A DNA stretch of 44,193 bases from Acidobacteriota bacterium (GCA_028874215.1 JAPPLF010000041.1:1-44193), one strand, 5' to 3'; positions 9,587-18,977 are shown, counted from the stretch's first letter. Translations and numbers: made by a program. Notes: a model not told the origin generated them from the sequence alone.

Positions 9587-10530
9587 TCCGTCTGCGCCAG
9601 TGGATCCTGAACAATTTCGGCCTGAAGCTGATCTCTCTTGGCCTCTCCTTCCTGCTCTGGAATCTGTTGGGGGTCAAGGACGAAGTCATTCGAGTGGTGA
9701 CGGTTCCGGTCCAATTCGTCAACCTGGCGCCCGACCTTGAGATCTCCACCGACTACGAACATGAGGTGGAGGTGACGATTCGCTCCGGGCGGACGATTGC
9801 CATCGAGGAAGTGGCGGGCCGAATGTCGGCCGAAATCGATCTCCAGAGCATGGTGGCCGGCAAGGTCCAGATTTCCCTGACCGAACACAACATCAGCAAC
9901 CGCCCGCTTGGCGTGGACGTCTTGAGCATCGCCCCCAATCCGCTGCAGTTGGAGCTGGAGCAGATCCATCACAAGATGGTGGAGGTTCGGCCTCGGTTGG
10001 AGGGTGAGCCGGAGGAAGGGTATGCACTGGTCGAAGTCCGGAGTTCGCCCCCGGAGGTGAGAGTGTCGGGCCTGGAGGCGGTGCTGGCCAAGGTTTCCGC
10101 CGTCCCGACCGAAACCGTCGACATTTCCGGCCGCTCCTCCGGTTTCGATGCGGACGTCGACCTGGATTCTCAAGATCCCCGGGTCACGATCGACGGCAGT
10201 TCCCCCGTCGTTTTGCAGATCCTGATCGAGGAAAAAAGGCGCGAGCTGACGCTGTCGCGAGTCGCCGTGGAGCTGGAATCTCCGAGGGACGGGACCAGTC
10301 TCATGACCCGCTCGTTGAATCTGGTGGTGTCGGTCCCCATCTCCTTCGAGGGAGAGATCTCCAGCAAGGACTTTCGAGCCCGTGTGGCGGCGGACAATCT
10401 TGAGCCCAAGCGCCAGCCCCATGAGATTCTTCCCGAGATCGTGGCTGTCTCCGAACGCGAAGATCTGGAGGACGTCTACCGGGTGGAATCGACCCGTCCC
10501 GAGCAAGTCCGGATCCGGGTCAGGCGATAG
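9583..10530 (+). CDS. cdaR: YbbR-domain protein (CdaR-like regulator of CdaA)
   Basis: Membrane-anchored extracytoplasmic protein; in Firmicutes CdaR binds CdaA and modulates its activity. The 315-residue reading has an N-terminal membrane helix (about residues 11-26), then an all-beta region in which YbbR-type repeats can be seen, each built around VPV or PVQF-like strands followed by a D/E-rich turn. The start is the ATG of an ATGA overlap with the cdaA stop, preceded by AGAGGAG. The repeats are poorly conserved, so the family call rests on layout and context as well as sequence. It is followed by glmM after 8 bp. Confidence 0.85.
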   Translation: MIRLRQWILNNFGLKLISLGLSFLLWNLLGVKDEVIRVVTVPVQFVNLAPDLEISTDYEHEVEVTIRSGRTIAIEEVAGRMSAEIDLQSMVAGKVQISLTEHNISNRPLGVDVLSIAPNPLQLELEQIHHKMVEVRPRLEGEPEEGYALVEVRSSPPEVRVSGLEAVLAKVSAVPTETVDISGRSSGFDADVDLDSQDPRVTIDGSSPVVLQILIEEKRRELTLSRVAVELESPRDGTSLMTRSLNLVVSVPISFEGEISSKDFRARVAADNLEPKRQPHEILPEIVAVSEREDLEDVYRVESTRPEQVRIRVRR

Positions 10531-10538
10531 CTGCCCGA

Positions 10539-11924
10539 ATGTCCACTCTCTTCGGGACCGACGGAATTCGAGGGGTGGCGGGCGAACCTCCGCTGGACCC
10601 CGCGACCATCTTTCGAATCGGCCGGTGCCTCGCCCTCCAGGGGTGCAGGTCGGTGGTGGTGGGGAGGGACACTCGAGAGAGCGGCCCCTGGATGGAAGAG
10701 GCCTTGAGCCGCGGTCTCGCGGCCGCCGGCGCCCGCGTGACCCTCGCCGGAGTGTTGCCGACCCCCGCCGTCTCCATCCTCTGCCGGGATTCGGAATTCG
10801 ACGCCGGCGTCGTCGTCTCGGCCTCTCATAACGTCTACAGCGACAACGGCCTGAAATTCTTCACGGCGCGGGGGCGGAAGCTGTCGCGGCGTCGCGAGCT
10901 GGCGCTTGAGACGCTCATTGCGGCTGACGGTTCAAAGTCCCCCGCGCCGCCTCCTCCCCGTTCGAGTCCGCCGGCGTTGATCCGGACCGAACCCGGCTGT
11001 CTCGGGATGTACTCCAGGTTTCTGCGGTCGACCCTGGAAGTGGGGAATCTGAAGCCCCTGAAGCTGATTCTGGATTGCGCTTCCGGAGCCGCATCCCAGG
11101 TGGCGGCCCGGCTCTTCAGCAGCCTTGGGGCTCGCGTTACCCTCATCGATGCGCCGCCCGACGGCCGGAACATCAATCGGGACTGCGGGGCGGTCCATCC
11201 CCGGCGGATGGCTCGAGCCGTAGTCGAAACGGGGGCCGACTTCGGCGCCGCCTTCGACGGAGACGCCGACCGCGCCATCCTGGCCGATCACCGCGGACGG
11301 ATCCTGACCGGGGATCACATTATCTATGTTCTGGCCCGGCACCTGTCGGAACGAAACCGCCTGCCCACCCGCCGGGTGGTCGCCACCGTCATGTCCAACC
11401 TGGGGCTTGAGGCCGCCCTGGCGGGCCTGGGTGTGAGCCTGGTCCGGACGCAAGTCGGAGACAGAAACGTCCTGGAGTCCATGGTGGAGGGAGGAGACGC
11501 TCTGGGTGGCGAGCCTTCGGGTCACATCATTCTCGGAGAGCACTCCCTGGCGGGAGACGGTATCCTGACCACCCTGAAGATGGCTCAGGTGTTGCTTCAG
11601 GAACGCCGTTCGCTGGCCCGGTTGAGCGCCGGGCTGCGACTCTGCCCGCAGGTCCTCCGAAGCGTCATCGTGGGAGGGCGGGGGCAGGATCTCCTGGACG
11701 ACCGGAAGGTCCGCGGCCGCATCGAATCCGTTCAGGAGTCCTTGCAGGGCAGGGGCCGGGTCCTGGTGCGCTGCTCCGGGACCGAACCGGTGGTCAGGAT
11801 TATGGTTGAAGGAGAGGATCGGGAGCATCTGGAAGAATGCGTGGAAGGAATCGCCGCTCAGATCCGGAGCTCCCTGAAACGGCTGGCGGGAACGCCCGGC
11901 ACCAGACGGCGGGAGCGATCTTGA
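10539..11924 (+). CDS. glmM: Phosphoglucosamine mutase
   Basis: Interconverts glucosamine-6-phosphate and glucosamine-1-phosphate on the way to UDP-GlcNAc. The 461-residue protein starts with LFGTDGIRG, has the phosphoserine loop VSASHN with the catalytic S96, the metal loop DGDADRA, the sugar-binding GEPSGH and the C-terminal phosphate-binding RCSGTEP. It is the third gene of the cdaA-cdaR-glmM module. Its stop codon overlaps the TTG start of mfd (TTGA). Confidence 0.96.
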   Translation: MSTLFGTDGIRGVAGEPPLDPATIFRIGRCLALQGCRSVVVGRDTRESGPWMEEALSRGLAAAGARVTLAGVLPTPAVSILCRDSEFDAGVVVSASHNVYSDNGLKFFTARGRKLSRRRELALETLIAADGSKSPAPPPPRSSPPALIRTEPGCLGMYSRFLRSTLEVGNLKPLKLILDCASGAASQVAARLFSSLGARVTLIDAPPDGRNINRDCGAVHPRRMARAVVETGADFGAAFDGDADRAILADHRGRILTGDHIIYVLARHLSERNRLPTRRVVATVMSNLGLEAALAGLGVSLVRTQVGDRNVLESMVEGGDALGGEPSGHIILGEHSLAGDGILTTLKMAQVLLQERRSLARLSAGLRLCPQVLRSVIVGGRGQDLLDDRKVRGRIESVQESLQGRGRVLVRCSGTEPVVRIMVEGEDREHLEECVEGIAAQIRSSLKRLAGTPGTRRRERS

Positions 11925-14900
11925 GTCCGGATTCGTCCCTGCAACCATCTCCGGCGGCGTCGGGCCCACGGCCTCCCGCGGCTTCACAACTGTTCGAGAC
12001 CCTGGCCGGGAAAGCGCTCTGCAACCGGCGTCTCGACGGTCTCCGCGGAGCCGATTCGGCCCTGGTGCTGGCGTCCCTCTATCGAAGAGATCCCGGCTCC
12101 TATCTCTGGTTGGGCCGGAGCAATCGGGATCTGGAGACGATGGCGGCAAATCTTCGGCTTTTCCTGCCCGCAGAGTGCCGGAATCGGGTCCTGGTTCTTC
12201 CCGGGTCCGAAGCGGACCCCTATCGCGGGCTGTCTCCCCACCCCGAGATCGCTGCGGCTCGAGCCGCCGCTCTCTGGAAGATACTCCGCTGGAACCAGGG
12301 ATTGATCCTGACGACGCTGACCGCCTTGACCCCCCGGCTTCCTTCGCCCCAGACCTTCATGAGCCAGTGTCTCGACCTGGAAACGGGGAGGTTCTTCCCT
12401 CCGGATCACCTGACGCGAACCCTGGACCAGGTGGGCTACGTCCGGGAAGAACCGGTCGGCACAGTGGGGGAATACTCGGTGCGTGGCGGCATCGTCGACG
12501 TCTTTCCGCCGTCGGGTTCGGCTCCCGTGCGCATCGAATTTTTTGGAGACGAGATCGAATCGATTCGCGAATTCGATCCGAATTCACAGCGGTCGGTGGC
12601 GCTGGTGCCCGGTTGCCGCGTGGTCCCCATGAGGGAGCTGTCCGTCACGGCCCGCGACATCTCCCGATGGCACCGTGAAGCTCCGGATCACTGGTCGGAA
12701 GTTCGATTCGCGCAGGCCCTGGAGGAACGGCTCCAGTTCACCGCCAACGGCGAGCTCTTCAACGGCTTCGAAGCGCTGTTTCCCCTCGTGGTGCCGACCC
12801 GGCATCATCTGCTGGATTTCGTCCGGGCGGAGGGCCGATCCTCCCCGACGCTGGTCCTCTCCGACTGGGATGAACTCCGGGATGAGCACACGAAGATTCG
12901 GGAACGGTGGGAGGAGAGCTATCGGGAACGGACGGAAGACGGAGACCTCGCTCTGCCGCCGGACCGGCTGTACTGGTCCGCGGAGGTGGTGGAGAGCTGG
13001 ACGAAGAAATGCCCGTCCTTTTTTCTGAGCCGGCTTTTTCAAGGCCGGGAAGCGGTGGAACGTTTCGATTTCCGAAGCGAACGGCAGTATTCGGGTCAGC
13101 TTCGCGCGTTGTTTTCCGACCTCGAGGAATGGACCAGGCGGGAACGGGTCGTCTTCGTGATGAAGACGCCGGGAATGGTCGACCGATTGGTGGATATCTT
13201 TCGCGAATACGATATCCACCTGCATCGTGCTTCCGGGTTCGACAGCGCCCTGGATCACGGGACCGCCGTCATCCAGGGACGGCTTTCGCAAGGGTTCCAC
13301 TCGCCCGGCCTGGGTCTGCACCTGTTGGGCGAGGAGAACCTCTTCGCCGAGAGCCTCCGGCCCCCGGCGCCGCCCCGGACCAAACCGGACCCCGCCGCCG
13401 CCTTTCTGTCCGATTTCCGGGATCTGAAGTCGGGCGACTACGTGGTTCACGTCGATCATGGAATCGGACTCTTCCAGGGACTCCGGTCGCTGGGTGTCGG
13501 CGGCGACAGCCGGGAGTTCCTGGTGGTCAGCTTCCGGGGGGACGACAAGCTTTACGTCCCGGCGGATCGGTTGGACCAAATTCAGAAATACAGCAGTTCC
13601 GGAGATTCCCGGCCGCGGTTGGATCGACTGGGGGGCGCCTCCTGGGACAAGACCAAGAAGCGGATCAAGAAGTCCATGCGGAGCATGGCCCAGGATCTGC
13701 TCAAGTTGTACGCGCAGCGGGAGGTGGCCCGGGGGCATGTCTTTCCGGAGGACGACGCCCTGGTCAGGGAGTTCGAGGCGGCTTTCCCGTATGAGGAAAC
13801 CCCCGACCAGGCCGACGCCATCGAGGCCGTCAAGAAGGACATGATGGCGCCGCGTCCCATGGACCGCCTGGTCTGCGGAGACGTGGGATACGGCAAGACC
13901 GAAGTGGCCATGAGAGCCGCCTTCCGGGCGGTCAACGACAGCAAGCAGGTGGCCGTTCTGACCCCCACGACGGTCCTGGCGCTGCAGCACTACAACACCT
14001 TTCGCGAGCGCTTCCAGGGGTTCCCCGTCTCCATCGAGATGATCAGCCGCCTTCGCAACCGCAGCCAGCAACGGGGGATCCTCCGGAACACGGAATCGGG
14101 AAAGACCGACGTTCTCATCGGAACCCACCGGCTCCTCTCGCGGGACGTCCGGTTCCGGGACCTGGGGCTCATCGTGGTGGACGAGGAACAACGGTTCGGA
14201 GTCGCCCAGAAGGAACGGCTCAAGCGCCTGAAGACCCGGGTGGACGTGCTCAATCTGTCGGCAACGCCGATTCCCCGCACCCTGAGCATGTCGCTGACGG
14301 GCGTCCGCGACCTCTCCATCATCGAGACGCCCCCCAAGGACCGCCTGGCCATTCAGACCGCCGTGGTCAGGTTCAGCCGGTCGTTGATTCGCACCGCCAT
14401 CGACCTGGAGCTGAAGCGCCAGGGACAGGTTTTCCTGGTCCACAACTCGGTGGAGACCATTTACAGCATCGCGCGCATGATCCAGGACACGGTGCCCGAA
14501 GCTCGCGTCGCGGTTGGACACGGCCAGATGAGGGAGACCCAGTTGGAGAAGGTCATGCTGGATTTCCTCGACTATCGCTACGACGTGCTGGTCGCCACCA
14601 CCATTATCGAAAACGGTCTGGACATCCCGCGGGCCAATACTCTCCTGGTGAACCGGGCCCACCGGTTCGGACTCGCCCAGCTCTACCAGCTCAGGGGCCG
14701 GGTGGGCCGGTCCAATCGCAGGGCCTACGCCTATCTGCTGATTCCCTCGGAGGAGACTCTGAGCACCGACGCCGCCAAACGCCTTGCGGCAATTCGGGAA
14801 TTCAGCGATCTGGGTTCCGGATTTCGCATCGCCGCCATGGATCTGGAGATCCGCGGATCGGGCAATCTACTGGGACAGGAACAACATGGGCACATCAATG

Positions 14901-15445
14901 CCGTCGGCTTCGAGCTCTACCTGAAGCTGCTGCAGGAGGCGATCCGGGAGTTGAAGGGAGAGGAGACGGCGGAGGAGATCCAAATCAGCATCGACCTCGG
15001 CCTGGACATCCACATTCCGCAACATTACATCGCCGATCCGAGTCAGCGCCTCTGGCTCTACAAGCGGCTGAGTATTCTCTCGAGCCGGAGATCTCTGGAA
15101 AACCTGAAGGAGGAGGTCGAGGACCGGTTCGGAAAGTACCCGCGTTCCGTCTCCAATCTTTTCGAGTACGGAGCATTGCGGCTGGGGGCGAGTCGTTTGA
15201 GAATCAGTTCCATCGAACTCAGCGGGGGGCGGATTTCCCTCAGGTTCAGGGATGACACGCCGGTGTCTCCTCACGACGTCGTCGCTCTGGTCCAAGGGAG
15301 AACCGATCTCACCCTGGCGCAAGGCGGGGTTCTCAATGTTCGAGTGCCGTCTTCCGATCCCGCGACCCTCTTCACTTGCGTCGGCGACGTGCTCGAGCGC
15401 ATCGGCGAGAGGATCGGGAGCCGGGGAATCAAGAGTCCGGAGTGA
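11921..15445 (+). CDS. mfd: Transcription-repair coupling factor
   Basis: Displaces RNA polymerase stalled at DNA lesions and recruits UvrA. The 1174-residue protein has an N-terminal UvrB-like region (VGTVGEYSVRGGIVDVFPP), a CarD-like polymerase-interaction domain from about residue 503 (GDYVVHVDHGIGLFQGL), then a RecG-like motor with Walker A GDVGYGKTE (about 652-660), VVDEEQRFGV (near 753) and a C-terminal TRCF domain. I chose TTG at 11921 because it overlaps the glmM stop, has GGGAG five bases upstream and gives a normal length; an in-frame ATG further up would overlap glmM by 88 bp. No lesion is visible in the frame. Confidence 0.95.
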   Translation: MSPDSSLQPSPAASGPRPPAASQLFETLAGKALCNRRLDGLRGADSALVLASLYRRDPGSYLWLGRSNRDLETMAANLRLFLPAECRNRVLVLPGSEADPYRGLSPHPEIAAARAAALWKILRWNQGLILTTLTALTPRLPSPQTFMSQCLDLETGRFFPPDHLTRTLDQVGYVREEPVGTVGEYSVRGGIVDVFPPSGSAPVRIEFFGDEIESIREFDPNSQRSVALVPGCRVVPMRELSVTARDISRWHREAPDHWSEVRFAQALEERLQFTANGELFNGFEALFPLVVPTRHHLLDFVRAEGRSSPTLVLSDWDELRDEHTKIRERWEESYRERTEDGDLALPPDRLYWSAEVVESWTKKCPSFFLSRLFQGREAVERFDFRSERQYSGQLRALFSDLEEWTRRERVVFVMKTPGMVDRLVDIFREYDIHLHRASGFDSALDHGTAVIQGRLSQGFHSPGLGLHLLGEENLFAESLRPPAPPRTKPDPAAAFLSDFRDLKSGDYVVHVDHGIGLFQGLRSLGVGGDSREFLVVSFRGDDKLYVPADRLDQIQKYSSSGDSRPRLDRLGGASWDKTKKRIKKSMRSMAQDLLKLYAQREVARGHVFPEDDALVREFEAAFPYEETPDQADAIEAVKKDMMAPRPMDRLVCGDVGYGKTEVAMRAAFRAVNDSKQVAVLTPTTVLALQHYNTFRERFQGFPVSIEMISRLRNRSQQRGILRNTESGKTDVLIGTHRLLSRDVRFRDLGLIVVDEEQRFGVAQKERLKRLKTRVDVLNLSATPIPRTLSMSLTGVRDLSIIETPPKDRLAIQTAVVRFSRSLIRTAIDLELKRQGQVFLVHNSVETIYSIARMIQDTVPEARVAVGHGQMRETQLEKVMLDFLDYRYDVLVATTIIENGLDIPRANTLLVNRAHRFGLAQLYQLRGRVGRSNRRAYAYLLIPSEETLSTDAAKRLAAIREFSDLGSGFRIAAMDLEIRGSGNLLGQEQHGHINAVGFELYLKLLQEAIRELKGEETAEEIQISIDLGLDIHIPQHYIADPSQRLWLYKRLSILSSRRSLENLKEEVEDRFGKYPRSVSNLFEYGALRLGASRLRISSIELSGGRISLRFRDDTPVSPHDVVALVQGRTDLTLAQGGVLNVRVPSSDPATLFTCVGDVLERIGERIGSRGIKSPE

Positions 15446-15546
15446 CGAAAGGGGCGTGATCCTGCCGGGCTCTGAGCCGGCGGATTCTGCGCGGTCAGGC
15501 GGCCCGGCCCGGCGATATCGTGTGTGGGCTGATAGAATGGGCAGCG

Positions 15547-16503
15547 ATGCTCGCGAGTCTGAAAGCGATTCACGCCGGTGGGACGCTGGGCAGGGGTTGG
15601 ATCGGGACGGCGCTGCTGCTGCATCTGGGCTGGGCCGCCTGCGGGCTTCCGGCCGGAGACGCCCGATCGCCCGAACGGGAGACTCTGGTGGCGGAATTGG
15701 ACGCGGAGCAGATCACGCTTCGAGAATTCGAAGCCTACTTGGCGACGGAGCCGGACTCGGGACAGGTCCCGCCTCGGAAAAGCCGGTTTCGCGACTTTGT
15801 GGTGGAAAAAATACTTCTGCGCCAGGCTCAGGCTGACGGCATCAGCGTTGCCGACGAGGAACTGGAGGAGCAGATGGGGAATCTCCAGATCGAAGCGGGA
15901 GACGCTGAATTCTCCGAACGCTTGCGCCGATTCCTCACATTTCACAAGTTGCTGAAGCTGAAGGTGCAGGACCAGGTGGAAGTGACTCCGTCCGACGTTC
16001 GCGACTTCTACGGGAGCCAACACGAACAGTTTCGGGTGGGTGACTCGGGACGGGTCCTGGAGATCCTGGTCGCCGACCGGGCCCGAGCCCGGGAGATTCG
16101 AGGAATGCTGGAGCCGGGAGACGTCCGGCAGTTCCAGGAGGTGGCCCGATTGCACTCCGAGGGCCTGACCGCAGAAACCGGCGGAGTCCTGGGGACCTTC
16201 GAGCGGGGTCAATTGCCGAGCGAGTTCGAAAAAGTCATCTTGTCACTCGAGCCGGGTGAGATCAGTGACGTGTTTCGATCCCGGCATGGGTACCACCTCT
16301 TCATGGTGGAGGAATGGATACGGCGGCACCACAAGCGCCTCTACCTTGTCCAAGAGGGGATCTTCTCAACTTTGATTGCACAGCAGGAGAGCGCCGCAGT
16401 GGATTCCTACATCGAGGGTCTGCTGGCCGGGGCCTCGCTCCGGATCTACGACAGGGAGCTCGACTTCCGGGAGAGCGATGATCATGTTTCCGCAACGAAT
16501 TAG
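15547..16503 (+). CDS. PpiC/parvulin-type peptidyl-prolyl isomerase, probably envelope anchored
   Basis: Probable periplasmic folding factor of the SurA/PrsA type. The 318-residue reading from ATG 15547 has an N-terminal hydrophobic segment ending in GWAACG, an imperfect lipobox with C29-region cysteine, then a helical SurA-like N-domain and a parvulin domain at about residues 168-258 (LEILVADR ... GGVLGTFERGQLP ... FRSRHGYHLFMVEEW). A GTG nine codons upstream is in frame but less likely. An extended -10-like TGATAGAAT lies only 9 bp before the ATG, so a very short leader is conceivable. Its end overlaps the next gene, another SurA-like protein, by 20 bp. Confidence 0.82.
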   Translation: MLASLKAIHAGGTLGRGWIGTALLLHLGWAACGLPAGDARSPERETLVAELDAEQITLREFEAYLATEPDSGQVPPRKSRFRDFVVEKILLRQAQADGISVADEELEEQMGNLQIEAGDAEFSERLRRFLTFHKLLKLKVQDQVEVTPSDVRDFYGSQHEQFRVGDSGRVLEILVADRARAREIRGMLEPGDVRQFQEVARLHSEGLTAETGGVLGTFERGQLPSEFEKVILSLEPGEISDVFRSRHGYHLFMVEEWIRRHHKRLYLVQEGIFSTLIAQQESAAVDSYIEGLLAGASLRIYDRELDFRESDDHVSATN

Positions 16504-17572
16504 AGTGATTACGGTCGCTGGGGTCCTGCTGTTCGGTCCCCTCCACGGACAAGACCAGGGAGTGTCGGGAGATCCGCCCCGGCCGCCGCAGCGGAAGCAA
16601 CAGGCGCCGCCTCCCGAGCCGGTTCTCCTGGACGAGATCGTGGCCCGCGTCAACGACCAGATCATCACCCGCAGGGACCTGGACCACGAGCTGTACGTCA
16701 TCCAGTCCGAAGTCCGGAGCCGGATACAGGATCGGGAAAAGGCCATGCGGTTCTGGCAGACGCAAAGGCGGACGGTGCTGCGTGAAATGATCGACACCCG
16801 GCTGCTCCTGCAGAAGGCCGAGGAACTGGGCGTGGCCCCCAATGTGGACGATCACGTCTCGGCCCAGCTCGAAAATATGCGCAAGCAGAGTGGCATTCCC
16901 AGCCTGGAAGCCATGGATCAGGCCATGCGCCGGCAAGGCATGAGCCTCGCTCAAATGCGGGAGAAGCTGAGGCAGAGAGCCATCCAGGAACGCCTGTTGG
17001 GGATCATGGTCTATTCCCGGGTCACGCTGCTGACGCCGGAGATCCACGAGTACTACGACCAGAACCGCGAGCAGTACACCGAGCCCGAGGAGGTGGAGTT
17101 GGCCGAGGTCCTGTTTCTCACCGAGGGCAAGGAGAAGGAGCAGGTCCGTTCCAAGGCTCAGGGGGTCCTGGACCGGCTGAAGGCGGGCGGCTCGTTCGAG
17201 GATTTGGCCAAGGAGCACTCGGAGGGCCCCACCGCCAATCGGGGAGGGTCCATCGGGGCCTTCAAGCGGGGGTCCATGCAGGCGGTTCAGGAAGCCGCCG
17301 TATCCAAGTTGAAGGAGGGGGAACACAGTGGCCTGATCGAGGCCGACTACGGTTTCCAGATCCTCAGGCTGTTGAAGCGGAAACCTGCCCGGCAGTTGGA
17401 GCTGGAAACGGTACGGAGCCACATTGAACAACAGCTCTTCACGAAGAAGGCCGCGCCTCAGCTCAAGAAGTACGTGGATAGCCTTCGGGAGGAGAGCTTC
17501 ATCTACGTCGATCCCAGTTACCAGAAGGATTTCGACGTGGAAGAACTGGGACTGACGGCGATCGAATTTTAA
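16484..17572 (+). CDS. SurA-like periplasmic chaperone/peptidyl-prolyl isomerase
   Basis: Predicted periplasmic chaperone for outer-membrane proteins. The 362-residue protein has a signal peptide (about residues 1-20, cleavage after HG), a proline-rich spacer, a SurA N-domain beginning VLLDEIVARVNDQIITRRDL, and one parvulin domain at about 204-302 ending in ADYGFQILRLLKRKP. SurA of E. coli has two parvulin domains; this one has a single copy, as in many other phyla. ATG 16484 is preferred because GGGAGAG ends 8 nt upstream; an ATG at 16478 is also in frame. It overlaps the preceding isomerase gene, so the two tandem foldases are coupled. Confidence 0.86.
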   Translation: MFPQRIRVITVAGVLLFGPLHGQDQGVSGDPPRPPQRKQQAPPPEPVLLDEIVARVNDQIITRRDLDHELYVIQSEVRSRIQDREKAMRFWQTQRRTVLREMIDTRLLLQKAEELGVAPNVDDHVSAQLENMRKQSGIPSLEAMDQAMRRQGMSLAQMREKLRQRAIQERLLGIMVYSRVTLLTPEIHEYYDQNREQYTEPEEVELAEVLFLTEGKEKEQVRSKAQGVLDRLKAGGSFEDLAKEHSEGPTANRGGSIGAFKRGSMQAVQEAAVSKLKEGEHSGLIEADYGFQILRLLKRKPARQLELETVRSHIEQQLFTKKAAPQLKKYVDSLREESFIYVDPSYQKDFDVEELGLTAIEF

Positions 17573-17604
17573 GTCTTTGTAACCCCGCGTTCATCACGCC
17601 TGCC

Positions 17605-17620
17605 GGCGGCGTCCGCCGCC
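17605..17620. terminator. Hairpin between convergent genes
   Basis: GGCGGC GTCC GCCGCC forms a perfect 6-bp stem midway between the ends of the SurA-like gene and tatC. There is no T-run on either strand, so a role as a bidirectional terminator is only suggested by position. Confidence 0.3.
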
Positions 17621-17640
17621 CGTCCCGGCCGCTCTCGAAC

Positions 17641-18555
17641 TCAGAGCCCCGCCCGCTTCTCCGCTCTCCGTTTGAACACCCACGAGATGACGATGCTCAC
17701 CAGGTAGAGCAGGACCATGGGCCCGCTCCAGAGGAACAGGTTGATGGCGTCCGTGGTGGGAGACACCACGGCCGCGACCATGACCATGAGGAGGAAGGCG
17801 TAGCGGAAGTTCCTCCAGAGAAAGCCGGGAGTGATGAGTCCGAACATGGAGAGGAAGGCCACGATCACCGGAAGCTGAAAGATGGCGCCCATGCCCAGAA
17901 TGATGATCACCTCGAAATTGAAGTACTCGATGGCGGTGACCATGGGTTGGAAGGCTGCGCCGAACTGGTTGATCAGAAAATCCAGCGCCGTGGGGAGGAT
18001 GATGTAGTAGGCGAAAGTGCCGCCCAGCAGGACCAGCGCCGTCGACGAGACCAGGAAGGGGATGATGTAGCGCTTCTCCCGCTGGTACAGGCCCGGAGCG
18101 ATGAAGAGCCAGACCTGCGAGAGGATGGCCGGAGCGGCCAGGAAAACGGCCGCGACGAAGCAAACCTTCAGGTAGATCGTGAACGGTTCCGTCGGCTTGA
18201 TATAGGTCAACTTCTCGATGCCGGCGTTCTTGATGGGTACGGACAGGAATTCGAAGATGGGCTCGCGGAAAACCCAGCAGCCGATGAAAGCGACCGCGAC
18301 GGAGATCGCGCTCCAGAGGATGCGCTTTCGAAGCTCGTCCAGGTGCTCCAGAAAGGTCATCTTGGCGCCCAGCTCCTCCTCGTCGGGAGAATCCGGGTCG
18401 TCTTCGGCCTCTGCTGAGGCTACCGGCGCGGGAGGATCGGATGGAGGCGGGGAGGAACCGGAAGCGGGAACGATCTCCTGCCCGGCGTCTTCGGCCGCTT
18501 GAGTCTCGGACGCGCTTGGGTCTTGGGGAGGAGCGGAACCCGGGGAGTCATTCAT
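17641..18555 (-). CDS. tatC: Sec-independent translocase subunit TatC
   Basis: Multispanning receptor of the twin-arginine translocase that recognises RR signal peptides. The 304-residue reading has FLEHLDELRKRI at residues 68-79 followed by the six membrane helices of the family. Before it is a 65-residue Pro/Ala/Glu/Asp-rich segment without predicted structure. Neither the ATG at 18555 nor an internal ATG at 18360 (M66) has a well-placed ribosome site; AGGAGGAG lies 14 nt before the latter, so the true protein could be a standard-length TatC of about 239 residues. It follows tatA by 42 bp on the same strand. Two predicted Tat substrates are encoded in this window. Confidence 0.93.
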   Translation of the reverse strand: MNDSPGSAPPQDPSASETQAAEDAGQEIVPASGSSPPPSDPPAPVASAEAEDDPDSPDEEELGAKMTFLEHLDELRKRILWSAISVAVAFIGCWVFREPIFEFLSVPIKNAGIEKLTYIKPTEPFTIYLKVCFVAAVFLAAPAILSQVWLFIAPGLYQREKRYIIPFLVSSTALVLLGGTFAYYIILPTALDFLINQFGAAFQPMVTAIEYFNFEVIIILGMGAIFQLPVIVAFLSMFGLITPGFLWRNFRYAFLLMVMVAAVVSPTTDAINLFLWSGPMVLLYLVSIVISWVFKRRAEKRAGL

Positions 18556-18597
18556 GAAAGACGGTCGATTGGCTGAGCGGGAGCCACCGGGAGTCGA

Positions 18598-18813
18598 TCA
18601 TGACGATTCGATATCTCGCTGGATCTTCTTCAACTCTTCGCTCTCGGCTCGAACCTCGTCTTCCCAGGTTCGCTTCAACTCGTTGGAAGCCCGCTTGAAT
18701 TCGGCCAGGCTCTTGCCCAGAGACTTCCCCAGATCGGGAAGCTTCCGAGGGCCAAAGATCACAAGAGCGATGATGAAGATGATCACCACTTCCTGAAAGC
18801 CCAGATTCCACAT
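18598..18813 (-). CDS. tatA: Sec-independent translocase subunit TatA/E
   Basis: Pore-forming or membrane-thinning subunit of the Tat system. The 71-residue protein has one N-terminal membrane helix (about residues 5-20), the FGPRKLP hinge and the amphipathic helix LGKSLGKSLAEFK, then a charged tail. ATG 18813 is preceded by GAGGCAACT. It is the first gene of a tatA-tatC pair; no separate tatB is nearby, as in bacteria where TatA does both jobs. Confidence 0.95.
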   Translation of the reverse strand: MWNLGFQEVVIIFIIALVIFGPRKLPDLGKSLGKSLAEFKRASNELKRTWEDEVRAESEELKKIQRDIESS

Positions 18814-18950
18814 AGTTGCCTCGTCTCGCTGAAGGAAAATAGTAAGTCACCGCGTCAAATCAAGTCAACCGGCAAGGACCCGCGCAGGCGCCGGGACCGC
18901 CGTCATGAAGCCGTCCCGGGATGCGGACCGGGTCGGCGGCCGCGGCGACT

Positions 18951-18977
18951 TTTGCCACGGACACTAAATGTTATACT
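18951..18977 (+). promoter_or_regulatory. Extended -10 promoter of the ctpA-mltD pair
   Basis: TGTTATACT at 18969-18977 is an extended -10 element (TGn plus TATACT). A loose TTTGCC lies 15 bp upstream. The start would be near 18984, inside the longest possible reading of the protease gene, which supports the downstream TTG start at 19039. Confidence 0.5.

Noticed and set aside
12584-14662. Open frame of 692 codons on the minus strand
   Set aside because: Antisense to mfd; no motif or ribosome site, and composition typical of a shadow frame.
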